A DNA stretch of 64,000 bases from Glycomyces tritici (GTDB lineage Bacteria > Actinomycetota > Actinomycetes > Mycobacteriales > Micromonosporaceae): positions 241,844 to 305,843 of the forward strand of contig NZ_JAUEMJ010000001.1 of NCBI RefSeq assembly GCF_030403505.1, in the 5' to 3' direction. This document shows positions 53,670 to 64,000 of this stretch, piece after piece; position 1 is the first letter of the stretch, and each line of letters starts with the position of its first letter. A model generated the notes under the pieces. The model made no database searches and was not told the DNA's origin. It saw only the letters and a program-made list of their open reading frames with translations. Made by a program: the position numbers and the translations under genes.

Positions 53670-54731
53670 CTACTCCTCCACCTTCAGCCCGGCGGGGAAC
53701 CGGACGTCGCCGTCGATGATGTCGCGCAGGTCGGTGATGCCGTGGCGCAGCATGAGCGCGCGCTCCACGCCCATCCCGAACGCGAAGCCCGAGTACACGT
53801 CGGGGTCGATCCCGCAGGCGCGCAGCACGCGCGGGTTGACCATGCCGCAGCCGCCCCACTCGATCCAGCGCGGCCCGTCCTTGTGCGCGGCGAACCAGAC
53901 GTCGACCTCGGCGCTCGGCTCGGTGAACGGGAAGTACGAGGGGCGCAGGCGCGTGACGGCCTCGTCCCCGAAGACCGACTTCGCGAAGTGGTCGAGCGTG
54001 CCCTTGAGGTCGGCCATGGTGATGCCCTTGTCGACCACGAGGCCCTCGGTCTGGTGGAACACCGGCGAGTGCGTCGCGTCGACCTCGTCGGTGCGGTACA
54101 CGCGGCCGGGCGCGACCGTGTAGATCGGCGGCTCCTGCGTGAGCATCGTGTGGATCTGCACGGTGGAGGTGTGCGTGCGCAGCACCATGTTCGAGCCGTA
54201 CTCGCCCTTGCCGTCGGCGATGTGGAACGTGTCCATCATGGTCCGGGCCGGGTGGTCGGGGTGGATGTTGAGCGCGTCGAAGTTGAACCACTCGAGCTCG
54301 ACCTCGGGGCCTTCGCCGATCTCGTAGCCCATGGCGACGAACAGGTCGGCGATGCGGTCCATCTGGACGTTGATCGGGTGGCGCGCGCCTTCGCGGCGGC
54401 GGGCCGTGCGGGCCGTGACGTCGACGGTCTCCTCGCGGAGGATGCGCGCGGCCTCGGCGGCCTTGAGGATCTCCTCGCGGGCCTCGTACAGGCCGGTGAT
54501 CTCGGTGCGGGCGGCGTTCACGTTGCGGCCGGCCTCACCGCGCTCCTTGCCCGGGATCGAACCGATCGCCCTGCGGGCCAAGGAAACCGGTGCCTTGTCG
54601 CCAAGCGTGGCGGACTTGGCGGCGGCGAGTTCCTCAAGGTTGGAGGCGGCCGCGATGATCGCGGCGGCGTCCTTGACGGCCCCGGCGAGGGCCTCGGGCT
54701 GGAGCAGGCCAGCCTCAATGTCTGTGCTCAT
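53670..54731 (-). CDS. pheS: Phenylalanyl-tRNA synthetase alpha subunit
   Basis: 353 aa. N-terminal coiled coil for tRNA binding, then the class II catalytic core: GPEVELEWFNFDALNIHPDHPAR, TLTQEPPIY-type motif, RVYRTDEVDATHSPVFHQTEG (motif 2) and GIDPDVYSGFAFGMGVERALML (motif 3). ATG after CAGGAGAAA. It lies 32 bp after trmH. Confidence 0.97.
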   Translation of the reverse strand: MSTDIEAGLLQPEALAGAVKDAAAIIAAASNLEELAAAKSATLGDKAPVSLARRAIGSIPGKERGEAGRNVNAARTEITGLYEAREEILKAAEAARILREETVDVTARTARRREGARHPINVQMDRIADLFVAMGYEIGEGPEVELEWFNFDALNIHPDHPARTMMDTFHIADGKGEYGSNMVLRTHTSTVQIHTMLTQEPPIYTVAPGRVYRTDEVDATHSPVFHQTEGLVVDKGITMADLKGTLDHFAKSVFGDEAVTRLRPSYFPFTEPSAEVDVWFAAHKDGPRWIEWGGCGMVNPRVLRACGIDPDVYSGFAFGMGVERALMLRHGITDLRDIIDGDVRFPAGLKVEE

Positions 54732-54763
54732 AACGTCTTTCTCCTGGCGGGACCTAAAGGAGT

Positions 54764-55684
54764 CTAGAAAAGGCAGGCGGCTCGGCCGCAGCCCGCTAGG
54801 GAGACGTGGACGACTAACGCCACAGCCCGCACCCGGCGGGCTGGATAAATTCGCGAGAGCCGATCGACATGCCACGAGTCTAACTTCCGGCGCTGGGCGG
54901 CCGCACTCGCGTAAAGGCAAACCCCGGCCGCGACGGCCAGGTTCAGGCTCTCGGCCTTGCCCCAGATCGGGACGCCCACCTTGCGGTGCGCCAAAGCAGC
55001 GGTGGCCTCGTCGAGGCCGTGGGCCTCGGAGCCGAACAGCCACACCGTGGGCGCGGCCAGGTCTCCGGCACTGTCCAGGGCGTACAGGTCGTCCCCGTCG
55101 GCCGCAGCGGCGAGGATCTGGGCGTGCGGGAAGAGGTCGAGCGCGTCGGCCGTGTCCGCCGCCCGGACCACCGGCAGGTGGAACAGGCTCCCGGCGGAGG
55201 AGCGCACGCACTTGCCGTTGTACGGGTCGACCGAGTCGGTGGCGAAGACCACGCAGTCGGCGCCGGCCGCATCGGCGGCGCGCAGCACCGTGCCGGCGTT
55301 GCCCGGGTCGGTGATGCCGTGGAGGACCGCGACCAGGGCCGGCTCCTCGGGAAGCGACTGATCGAGGAACCTGCAGACCGCGACGAGCCCCTGCGGGGTC
55401 ACGGTCTCGGCCAGCGCGGCCAGGCCGTCGTCGGTGCACGCGTGCACGTGGGCGCCCGCGGTGACGGCGGCATCGATCAGGTCCGAGTGGCGCGTGTCGG
55501 CGTCGAGGTCGTAGAAGAGGTCTTCCACCACTCCGGCGCCGATGGCCTCGCGGACGGCCTGGGGCCCTTCGGCGAGGAAGCGCTCGGCCTTGTCGCGGGC
55601 GCGGCGGCGCTGGAGCTTGCGGGCATTGACGACCCGGGACGACCGCGCGGTGAGCGCGTCCGTCCCGGGTGGGTCAAGTTGCAT
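54764..55684 (-). CDS. SpoU/TrmH-family RNA 2'-O-methyltransferase
   Basis: 306 aa with the knotted SPOUT fold: substrate-binding N-domain, then VLHGITDPGNAGTVLRAADAAGAD, WLFGSEAHGLDE and VPIWGKAESLNLAVAAGVCLYA. Target is a tRNA or rRNA ribose, not determinable here. The C-terminus runs about 40 residues beyond the usual end, which is unusual. The ATG directly abuts the rplT stop (TAGATG). Confidence 0.9.
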   Translation of the reverse strand: MQLDPPGTDALTARSSRVVNARKLQRRRARDKAERFLAEGPQAVREAIGAGVVEDLFYDLDADTRHSDLIDAAVTAGAHVHACTDDGLAALAETVTPQGLVAVCRFLDQSLPEEPALVAVLHGITDPGNAGTVLRAADAAGADCVVFATDSVDPYNGKCVRSSAGSLFHLPVVRAADTADALDLFPHAQILAAAADGDDLYALDSAGDLAAPTVWLFGSEAHGLDEATAALAHRKVGVPIWGKAESLNLAVAAGVCLYASAAAQRRKLDSWHVDRLSRIYPARRVRAVALVVHVSLAGCGRAACLF

Positions 55685-56068
55685 CTACTGCTCGGCGGGA
55701 GCGTTGACGTCCGCGGGGAGGGCCTTGCGGGCGACCTCGACGAGGGCGGTGAACGCCGCCGCGTCGTTGACGGCCAGCTCGGCGAGGATCTTGCGGTCCA
55801 CCTCGACCTCGGCGAGGGACAGGCCCTGCATGAAGCGGTTGTAGGTGATGCCGTTCGCGCGGGCGGCCGCGTTGATGCGGGTGATCCACAGCTTGCGGAA
55901 CTCGCGCTTGCGGTTCTTGCGGTCGCGGTACGAGTACGTGTACGAGTGGAGCAGCTGCTCCTTGGCCTTGCGGTACAGGCGCGAGCGCTGCCCGCGGTAA
56001 CCCTTGGCCTCTTCGAGTACGACGCGGCGCTTCTTCTTGGCGTTCACCGAACGCTTGACGCGTGCCAC
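55685..56068 (-). CDS. rplT: 50S ribosomal protein L20
   Basis: 127 aa; [38 protein letters not shown] and the [20 protein letters not shown] core are diagnostic. Required for early 50S assembly. In many bacteria L20 also represses this operon through its leader. Confidence 0.98.
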   Translation of the reverse strand: MARVKRSVNAKKKRRVVLEEAKGYRGQRSRLYRKAKEQLLHSYTYSYRDRKNRKREFRKLWITRINAAARANGITYNRFMQGLSLAEVEVDRKILAELAVNDAAAFTALVEVARKALPADVNAPAEQ

Positions 56069-56117
56069 AGTTCAGTCTCCTTGCGTTTAAAGCGGATGGG
56101 TGGTCAAACGGAGCGGG

Positions 56118-56312
56118 CTAGAGGCCCAGCAGCTTCCGGACCTGCTTCTGGTCGGCGGGGGCGACTTCGCCGCGGCCCTGCTGCTCGCGCTTGAACCGAC
56201 CGCTCTTGTGCTCCATGAGGTGGTTCTTGCCGGCCTTGCGGCGCATCAGCTTGCCGGAGCCGGTCACCTTGAACCGCTTCTTGGCACCGCTGTGGGTCTT
56301 CATCTTCGGCAT
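56118..56312 (-). CDS. rpmI: 50S ribosomal protein L35
   Basis: 64 aa, [37 protein letters not shown]; complete family length. Between infC and rplT as usual. Confidence 0.98.
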   Translation of the reverse strand: MPKMKTHSGAKKRFKVTGSGKLMRRKAGKNHLMEHKSGRFKREQQGRGEVAPADQKQVRKLLGL

Positions 56313-56395
56313 CGTGCTTCTCCTCTGTGTTCAATGCCGGTCGGGGCGGGCGCGCTACGGCGCCCGCGTCCGGCCGGTGAGTCAGGTGCTCGGGG

Positions 56396-57115
56396 TCAGG
56401 CCTCGGGCTGCTTCTCGGCGGGCTCCGTGGCGGGTGCCTCTGCAGGCGCCTCGTCCGGGGCTTCCGCAGGAGCCTCCGCGGCGACCTCCTCGGGAGCCTC
56501 CGCCGGAGTCTCCTCAGGGGCCGCGGCCGGGGCCGCCTCGGCGTCGCCGCCGCGGCTCTTGCGTCCGCCGCCACCGCTGCCGCCGCTGGCCTTGATGATC
56601 TCGCCCTTGGGGCGGATCGGAGCCACGACCATGATCATGTTGCGGCCGTCCTGCTTCGCGGCCGATTCGATGATCGCGAGGTCGGACAGCTCTTCCGCGA
56701 GCTTGTCCAGCAGGCGCCGGCCGAGCTCAGGGCGCGACTGCTCGCGACCGCGGAACATGATGGTGATCTTGACCTTGTCCCCGGCCGTGAGGAACCGCAC
56801 GATGTGACCCTTTTTGGTCTCGTAGTCGTGCTTGTCGATCTTCGGCCGGAGCTTCATCTCTTTGATGACGGTCTGCTGCTGGTTCCGGCGCGAGGCGCGG
56901 GCCTTCTGGGCGGACTCGTACTTGTACTTGCCGTAGTCCATGAGCTTGCAGACCGGCGGGCGGGCGGTGGGTGCGACTTCGACCAGGTCCAGGTCGACGT
57001 CGGCGGCCAGCTGCAGAGCCTTGTCGATCGACACGATGCCGACCTGCTCTCCTGCCGGGCCGACCAGGCGCACTTCCTTGGTCCGAATCTGGTCGTTAAT
57101 ACGCAGATCGCTGAT
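56396..57115 (-). CDS. infC: Translation initiation factor IF-3 with an AUC start codon
   Basis: 239 aa. N-domain ([33 protein letters not shown]) and C-domain ([26 protein letters not shown]) are followed by an Ala/Pro/Glu-rich tail of about 50 residues seen in some actinobacteria. The start I assign is ATC at 57115 ([10 protein letters not shown]), 4 nt after a perfect AAGGAGG. No ATG or GTG lies at the expected place; a distant in-frame ATG would add 13 or more residues through the ribosome site. Rare infC start codons allow IF-3 to limit its own translation. Confidence 0.9.
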   Translation of the reverse strand: MSDLRINDQIRTKEVRLVGPAGEQVGIVSIDKALQLAADVDLDLVEVAPTARPPVCKLMDYGKYKYESAQKARASRRNQQQTVIKEMKLRPKIDKHDYETKKGHIVRFLTAGDKVKITIMFRGREQSRPELGRRLLDKLAEELSDLAIIESAAKQDGRNMIMVVAPIRPKGEIIKASGGSGGGGRKSRGGDAEAAPAAAPEETPAEAPEEVAAEAPAEAPDEAPAEAPATEPAEKQPEA

Positions 57116-57440
57116 GGGGCCTCCTTGGTTCGCGATTCTCGCCGATGTCAACATCGGCGCCCCTGTGGCTGTTCCGGTCGTCGGGGCGGGAGCCCCGGCG
57201 GCTTGTCGGTGCAAGCGTGACCCAGCACAGGCCTCACGCGAGTGAGGTCCCCAAAAGAAAAGACCCCGGCGTCAGCCAGGGTCCACTCCAAGGGCACGGC
57301 GATCATGTCGCCGTACGTGACCCGTTCACCTGTCGGATCCCCCGTGAGGGGGTCCCGGCTGCGGGTGGGAGCTGGACTCCGCTTGCGGCACCGCTCGCCA
57401 TACTGGATGGCACGGTGCGATCGACACGCAATACTAGCAC
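57116..57440 (-). promoter_or_regulatory. Structured leader of infC-rpmI-rplT
   Basis: A long leader (about 310 nt if transcription starts at -10 TAGTAT, 57436-57431). It holds ACGGCGA-CATGA-TCGCCGT (57297-57315), a GGACCCCC/GGGGGATCC-type stem (about 57335-57355), and an intrinsic terminator GACCCTGGC-4-GCCGGGGTC with TTTTCTTTT (57251-57283). The stem GCCGATGT-TG-ACATCGGC (57141-57158) lies just before the start. This layout fits attenuation by L20 or IF-3; no known leader class is assigned. Confidence 0.55.
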
Positions 57441-57884
57441 CTAGCTGCGGGACTGCTCCAAGAGCGCTCGCAGGTGTTTGATCGCCGCCACAGCCCGTTC
57501 CTTGTCGCTGACCTGTACGGCCATGATCGACATCTCGTCGTCGTCCGCGAGTTCCACGGTGGCCCAAGTCATCTTGTCCGTGAAGTTGATCGCGGTGACG
57601 ACCTGCCACGGGAAGTAGCGCTTGGAGGCGACGTTGGTCACCTCGATGCCCTTCTCGTCGGCGCGCACGCGCAGGCGCAGGAAGCTGAGGGCGATGCCGG
57701 CCCCGATGACGCCGAGGCCGATCATGGCGATCTGGTCGACCCAGGTGATCGCGCCGCCCTCGTAGGTCTGCTCGCCGAGGGTGAAGGAGAGGGCGGTGAA
57801 GCCGCCGAACGCGACGGCCGCCCCGATCCAGGCGCCGATGCGGGACTTGCGGGGTCGGTAGTCAAGTCGACCGAGATCGCTCAT
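57441..57884 (-). CDS. PH-domain-like membrane protein
   Basis: 147 aa. Two hydrophobic helices (IGAWIGAAVAFGGFTALSFTLG and TWVDQIAMIGLGVIGAGIALSFL) precede a soluble domain (LRVRADEKGIEVTNVASKRYFPWQVVTAINFTDKMTWATVELADDDEMSIMAVQVSDKERAVAAIKHL) typical of bacterial PH domains. Function unknown. ATG after CAGGAG. Its end overlaps the infC promoter. Confidence 0.82.
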   Translation of the reverse strand: MSDLGRLDYRPRKSRIGAWIGAAVAFGGFTALSFTLGEQTYEGGAITWVDQIAMIGLGVIGAGIALSFLRLRVRADEKGIEVTNVASKRYFPWQVVTAINFTDKMTWATVELADDDEMSIMAVQVSDKERAVAAIKHLRALLEQSRS

Positions 57885-57940
57885 GGTCTGCTCCTGTACG
57901 GCGGTCACGCGCGCTCCTCCATTGTCCTTCGGTTCACGGC

Positions 57941-58336
57941 TCAAGGCAATTGGTCGATCTCGAGGCTCGAGTCGAATGCAAGCAGCGTCTTCGGCTCGCC
58001 CGTCACGATGGGCCAGCCGGGGCGGTTCAGGCCACACCACGCGACGTGTCCGGCGGCGATGTTGCCGTGCTGGCGCGAGCGCGAGAGCATGAGGCCGACG
58101 TCGCGGGCGGACTTCTGGTCGAGGTCCATCACGACGGTGACGGGGAGGCCGAGGAGCACGAGCAGGGCGTCGCGGTCGCGGCGGCGGGCCTGCGACCAGG
58201 CCTCGGCGAGGGCCCCGGAGGGGATCGCGAGGACCACGTTCTGCTCGAGCGCGGTGAAGACGACGGCCTGCGGGTACGGCATGGAGGTGGCGAAACCGAC
58301 GATGGCGGACACGTCCAGGATGCGGCCGCCGATCAC
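57941..58336 (-). CDS. PIN-domain-like protein, degenerate VapC
   Basis: 131 aa. The first acidic strand (RILDVSAIVGFAT) and an acidic helix (SGALAEAW) look like a PIN nuclease. The usual later Asp pair is altered: GNIAAGHVAW lacks the expected D-x-x-x-A motif and IVTGEPKTLL has Glu in place of the usual TxD. Nuclease activity may be reduced or absent. It overlaps the upstream antitoxin-like gene by 4 nt. Confidence 0.6.
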   Translation of the reverse strand: MIGGRILDVSAIVGFATSMPYPQAVVFTALEQNVVLAIPSGALAEAWSQARRRDRDALLVLLGLPVTVVMDLDQKSARDVGLMLSRSRQHGNIAAGHVAWCGLNRPGWPIVTGEPKTLLAFDSSLEIDQLP

Positions 58337-58683
58337 GTATCGGCCTCTCCTTCTTTGTCGTCGACGCCGAGCTTCTCGCGGGCCCACGCCAGGTGCTCGG
58401 CGCTGGGGGCGCTGCCCTTGCGCTCGAAGAGGTCCTGGAGCTCGCTGAGCGAGCGGTCGCGCTCGAGGCGCTCGGCGACGGCGGCGGCGACGTACTCGTC
58501 GACCGAGGAGGCCCGCCCGACCGCGACGAGGCGGCGGATCTGCTCGAGCTGGGAGCCGGAGAGCGTGACGCTCGGCCTCGTGGGCCCGGCACCCGCGCCG
58601 GCGGGAGGATTGAGCGACGAATTGGCGCGATCGGTCACGATTTCCAGGGTAGCGGTGGCTCGGCCGTTCGCACTAGCCGCCAT
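58333..58683 (-). CDS. Antitoxin-like ribbon-helix-helix protein
   Basis: 116 aa or less: VTLSGSQLEQIRRLVAVGRASSVDEYVAAAVAERLERDRSLSELQDLF matches an RHH DNA-binding domain followed by a toxin-wrapping helix. The pair with the PIN-like gene has VapBC organisation. The start is uncertain: ATG 58683, or a GTG at 58635 that would place the RHH near the N-terminus. Confidence 0.6.
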   Translation of the reverse strand: MAASANGRATATLEIVTDRANSSLNPPAGAGAGPTRPSVTLSGSQLEQIRRLVAVGRASSVDEYVAAAVAERLERDRSLSELQDLFERKGSAPSAEHLAWAREKLGVDDKEGEADT

Positions 58684-58791
58684 CGCGGTCTCACGTCAGT
58701 AGTACGGTCGTGTTGAGGCACATCCACCTCACTTCGGCGAAGCTTGCGAGCCGAACATTGGCGCAGTGCACACGGTTGGGAAGGACCTGTC

Positions 58792-60279
58792 ATGGCTGAG
58801 AAGAAGTCCGGCGAGCGGCCCCACGACCCCAAGTTCCCCGAGAAGTTCCTGAACTTCATGCGCACGGGCTGGGGCGCGACGGAGCTCGACGTGGCCGAGT
58901 CGGCCCAGGCGCCCTACACGGCCCGCCGCCGCGAGGCGGTCTCGGCGGCCTTCCCGGGCGAGACGGTCATCGTCCCCACGGGGGCCGAGAAGACCCGCTC
59001 GAACGACACCTTCTTCCGCTTCCGCGCGGGCTCGGACTTCGCGTGGCTCACCGGCGACCTCGACCCCGAGGGCGTGCTGGTGCTGCACTCGAACGGGTCC
59101 GGCCACGACGCGGTGCTGTACCGGCGCCCGCGCAAGGGCTACGACTCGGACGAGTTCTTCCGCTCCGCGAAATACGGCGAGCTGTGGATCGGCCGCAAGC
59201 GCTCCCTGCAGGAGACCAGTGTCGAGCTGGGCATCGAGGTCCGCGACGTGGAGCGCCTGGAGAGCGAGCTGCACGGCCTGGAGCGCGGCAAGGTGCGCGT
59301 GCTGCGCGGCTTCGACGCCGGCGTGGACGCGCACTTCGCGGCCGAGGAGCCGGCCCTGGGCGCCGAAGGCCACCCGCTGATGACCCGCGACGGCGAACTC
59401 GCCGCGGTGCTCTCGGAGCTGCGCCTGGTCAAGGACGCGTGGGAGCTGGAGCAGCTGCAGGACGCGATCGACATCACCGTGCGCGGCTTCGAGGACGTGG
59501 CGCGCGTGCTGCCCTCGAGCGGCTCGATCCCCGAGCGCGCCCTGGAAGGCGTGTTCGGGCTGCGGTCGCGCCTGGAGGGCAACGGCCTCGGGTACGACTC
59601 GATCGTGGGCGCCGGATCGCACGCGACGACCCTGCACTGGATCACCAACGACGGCCGCACCACGCCGGGCGAGCTGATCCTCATGGACATGGGCGTGGAG
59701 AACAACCACCTGTACACCGCGGACGTCACGCGGACCCTGCCGGTGAGCGGCCGGTTCACTCCGCTGCAGCGGGAGGTGTACGACATCGTGCACGCCTCGC
59801 AGCAGGCGGGCATGGACGTCATCAAGCCCGGCACCGAGTTCCAGGAGATCCACCAGACCTGCATGCGGGTGCTGGCCGAGGGCCTCAAGGGCCTCGGGGT
59901 CCTGCCCGGCTCGGTCGACGAGGCGCTGGACAAGGACTCGCTGATCTACCGCCGCTGGACCCTGCACGGCTTCGGCCACATGCTCGGCCTCGACGTGCAC
60001 GACTGTGCGAACTCGCGCCCCGAGCACTACTACAAGGGCGCCGTGCAGGAGGACTTCGTGCTCACCGTGGAGCCGGGACTGTACTTCCAGGCCAACGACG
60101 AGCTGGTGCCCGAGGAGCTGCGCGGCGTCGGCATCCGCATCGAGGACGACGTGCGGGTCACCGCCGAGGGCTGCGAGAACCTCTCGGCAGGGCTGCCCCG
60201 CACCTCGGACGAGGTGGAGTCCTGGCTCGGCGAGCAGCGCCAGGCGGGACCCCGCCTGCCGACGCTTCCGAAGGCGTAG
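58792..60279 (+). CDS. pepP: Xaa-Pro aminopeptidase (aminopeptidase P)
   Basis: 495 aa cytoplasmic metallopeptidase removing N-terminal residues before proline. The C-terminal pita-bread domain carries the ligands: LILMDMGVENNHLYTADVTRTL (two Asp), HGFGHMLGLDVHD (His), VLTVEPGLYF and IRIEDDV (Glu). The N-domain is the usual creatinase-like fold. ATG after AAGGA. Divergent from the antitoxin-like gene. Confidence 0.93.
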   Translation: MAEKKSGERPHDPKFPEKFLNFMRTGWGATELDVAESAQAPYTARRREAVSAAFPGETVIVPTGAEKTRSNDTFFRFRAGSDFAWLTGDLDPEGVLVLHSNGSGHDAVLYRRPRKGYDSDEFFRSAKYGELWIGRKRSLQETSVELGIEVRDVERLESELHGLERGKVRVLRGFDAGVDAHFAAEEPALGAEGHPLMTRDGELAAVLSELRLVKDAWELEQLQDAIDITVRGFEDVARVLPSSGSIPERALEGVFGLRSRLEGNGLGYDSIVGAGSHATTLHWITNDGRTTPGELILMDMGVENNHLYTADVTRTLPVSGRFTPLQREVYDIVHASQQAGMDVIKPGTEFQEIHQTCMRVLAEGLKGLGVLPGSVDEALDKDSLIYRRWTLHGFGHMLGLDVHDCANSRPEHYYKGAVQEDFVLTVEPGLYFQANDELVPEELRGVGIRIEDDVRVTAEGCENLSAGLPRTSDEVESWLGEQRQAGPRLPTLPKA

Positions 60280-60676
60280 ACCTCGCAGAGCCCGACCGTG
60301 TAACCGCTGGTGGCGACGGACGTCACAGGGCCCGTGTCAGGCCCGTGAGTCCGAAGCGTATAGTCCGAATTAAGACTTATATCCACCGCACCGGGCCGAC
60401 GGTGGCAGGCGCACCGCACACCAAATCGCCTGCCGCCGTCGGCCTTCAACGTTCCCGGCGACCCGGACGCGTTGCCCCGCAGCGGGGCACCGCCTCGCAG
60501 CCCCTCGTTAGGCTCGGCTAAGCAACCCCTTTGAAACGCCGGGTGCTACAGTTGGGTCCGTTAAATAAGACGGACGTACTGTTTTAGAGTCGGCGGCTCT
60601 GCCCGACCCCGGTTCCCGGCCCTTCAGGTTGGGGCAGACTGAAGCCGACCTTCAAATCCTGAATCGAGGAGCTCTC
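60280..60676. other. Non-coding gap between pepP and acnA
   Basis: 397 bp without a gene. It holds a strong hairpin (18-bp arms, 60394-60411 and 60427-60444, one mismatch), probably the pepP terminator, a GCCCCGC-AGC-GGGGC stem at about 60473-60489, and the acnA promoter/operator dyad near 60549-60581. Confidence 0.6.
60549..60581 (+). promoter_or_regulatory. Dyad operator before acnA, AcnR-like
   Basis: Nested inverted repeats: GTCCGT-N8-ACGGAC inside ACAGT...ACTGT. Within it TAAGACGGACGTACTG (60566-60581) resembles the AcnR motif CAGnACnnnCGTACTG with two mismatches (motif recalled, not searched). It ends about 95 bp before acnA. No acnR gene is in view. Confidence 0.45.
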
Positions 60677-63400
<2,724 letters not shown>

Positions 63401-63412
63401 CGCTGTGAACGG

Positions 63413-63446
63413 GTGAGGGGCGGACCGGCGACGGTCCGCCCCTCAC
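63413..63446 (+). terminator. Terminator of acnA
   Basis: A 14-bp perfect stem, GTGAGGGGCGGACC and its complement with a 6-nt loop, 12 bp after the stop. No long T-run. Confidence 0.8.
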
Positions 63447-63525
63447 TCGTCCCCCACCGGAACTCGGCCGGGGCCCGGCGCCCGCCCTCCCCGGCGTGCC
63501 CGCACCGTTCGCAAAGGAGCGCACC

Positions 63526-63918
63526 ATGAACGACCAGCGCGGCACCTCGCCGTTCGGCTACGGCGTCCACCACGTGCAACTGGCCATACGCCCCGCGGGC
63601 GAGGACGCCGCCCGTGCGTTCTACATCGGGGTCCTCGGCATGACCGAGGTCGGGAAGCCGCCGGAGCTCGCCAAACGCGGCGGCCTGTGGCTGCGCACCG
63701 ACGCCCTCGAACTCCACCTCGGCGTCGAAGCGGGCCACGTGCCCTCCGCGAAGGCCCACCCCGGCATCCTCGTCGCCGACCTCGACGCGCTCGCCGCCCG
63801 CCTCGAAGCCGCCGGGTGCCCGGTCGCATGGGACGCGGACTTCATCGGCTACCGGCGCTGCTACGCCCGCGACCCGTTCGGCAACCGGCTCGAGTTCCTG
63901 ACGCCGCTCGCCGATTGA
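63526..63918 (+). CDS. VOC/glyoxalase-family protein
   Basis: 130 aa, two beta-alpha-beta-beta-beta units: GVHHVQLAIRPAGEDAARAFYIGVLGM and HPGILVADLDALAARLEAAGCPV...RCYARDPFGNRLEFLTP. Possible metal ligands are the His of HHVQL, the His of ELHLG and the Glu of RLEFL. Dioxygenase, isomerase or resistance functions all occur in the family; none can be chosen. ATG after AAAGGAG. The last 82 bp of the window show no gene. Confidence 0.8.
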   Translation: MNDQRGTSPFGYGVHHVQLAIRPAGEDAARAFYIGVLGMTEVGKPPELAKRGGLWLRTDALELHLGVEAGHVPSAKAHPGILVADLDALAARLEAAGCPVAWDADFIGYRRCYARDPFGNRLEFLTPLAD

Positions 63919-64000
63919 GGCCGGGCCGCAGAACCCGGTCGACTGGGGTGCGACTGGGTTTCGGTCCCGGCCGTTGACGGCGGTGTCGGGGCGCTGGCAG

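Noticed and set aside
51453..54767. A plus-strand open frame of about 1100 codons opposite pheT and pheS
   Set aside because: It has no motifs and runs antisense to two certain genes with perfect family matches.
57148..57609. Leader peptide ORF upstream of infC
   Set aside because: The open frame crosses the PH-protein promoter region and hairpins, and has no ribosome site or conserved peptide run.

Overview
The window is very GC-rich, coding-dense DNA with many GTG starts, 4-nt gene overlaps and actinobacterial gene sets: SoxR with a Fe-S motif, a Pkn-type kinase with a PASTA domain, DUF4188, and the infC-rpmI-rplT-trmH-pheS-pheT and argCJBDFR(H) blocks. It is chromosomal DNA of a high-GC actinomycete. 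Glycomycetaceae or a related family is a guess from gene style, not a measurement. No transposase, phage or CRISPR genes are visible.

Layout. 0-12 kb: pta-ackA, a citrate synthase, a PASTA-type Ser/Thr kinase, a DHA2 exporter with its TetR repressor (both promoters carry the same 21-bp dyad), a tandem tRNA-Gly array with two insertion-bearing copies, two paralogous acetyltransferases and an ArsR/membrane-protein pair. 12-27 kb: phosphoketolase, DUF4188, an APH-like kinase, a GNAT, a CIRCE-controlled Hsp20, an MDR oxidoreductase, a two-gene transketolase divergent from soxR across a SoxR box, then an MFS exporter plus a complete nickel/peptide/opine-type ABC importer behind a Zur-like operator. 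26.9-27.2 kb: tRNA-Gly, -Val and -Cys.

27-38 kb: Tex, a NarL-type two-component pair, an ice-binding-like (DUF3494) surface protein broken by a frameshift, an MMPL transporter, a ribbon-helix-helix/kinase-like pair, HdeD and a small secreted protein. 38-48 kb (mostly minus strand): arginine biosynthesis argC-J-B-D-F-R-H with ARG boxes (argG absent), a 59-bp tandem repeat made from the end of a response-regulator gene, and that second two-component pair. 48-64 kb: DUF4190 and PAP2 membrane proteins, a penicillin-binding-protein-like protein that has lost its catalytic motifs, the pheT-pheS-trmH-rplT-rpmI-infC block with a structured infC leader and an AUC start codon, a PH-domain protein, a degenerate PIN/antitoxin pair, aminopeptidase P, aconitase and a VOC protein.

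How they fit. Phosphoketolase makes acetyl-phosphate that Pta/AckA can turn into acetyl-CoA or acetate plus ATP, and transketolase, citrate synthase and aconitase sit in the same stretch, so central carbon flow is over-represented. The translation block and the arginine operon are housekeeping. The most unusual items are the tandem tRNA-Gly genes with an exact 25-nt insertion flanked by GGTGC repeats, the catalytically degenerate PBP, and the repeat array derived from a gene end.
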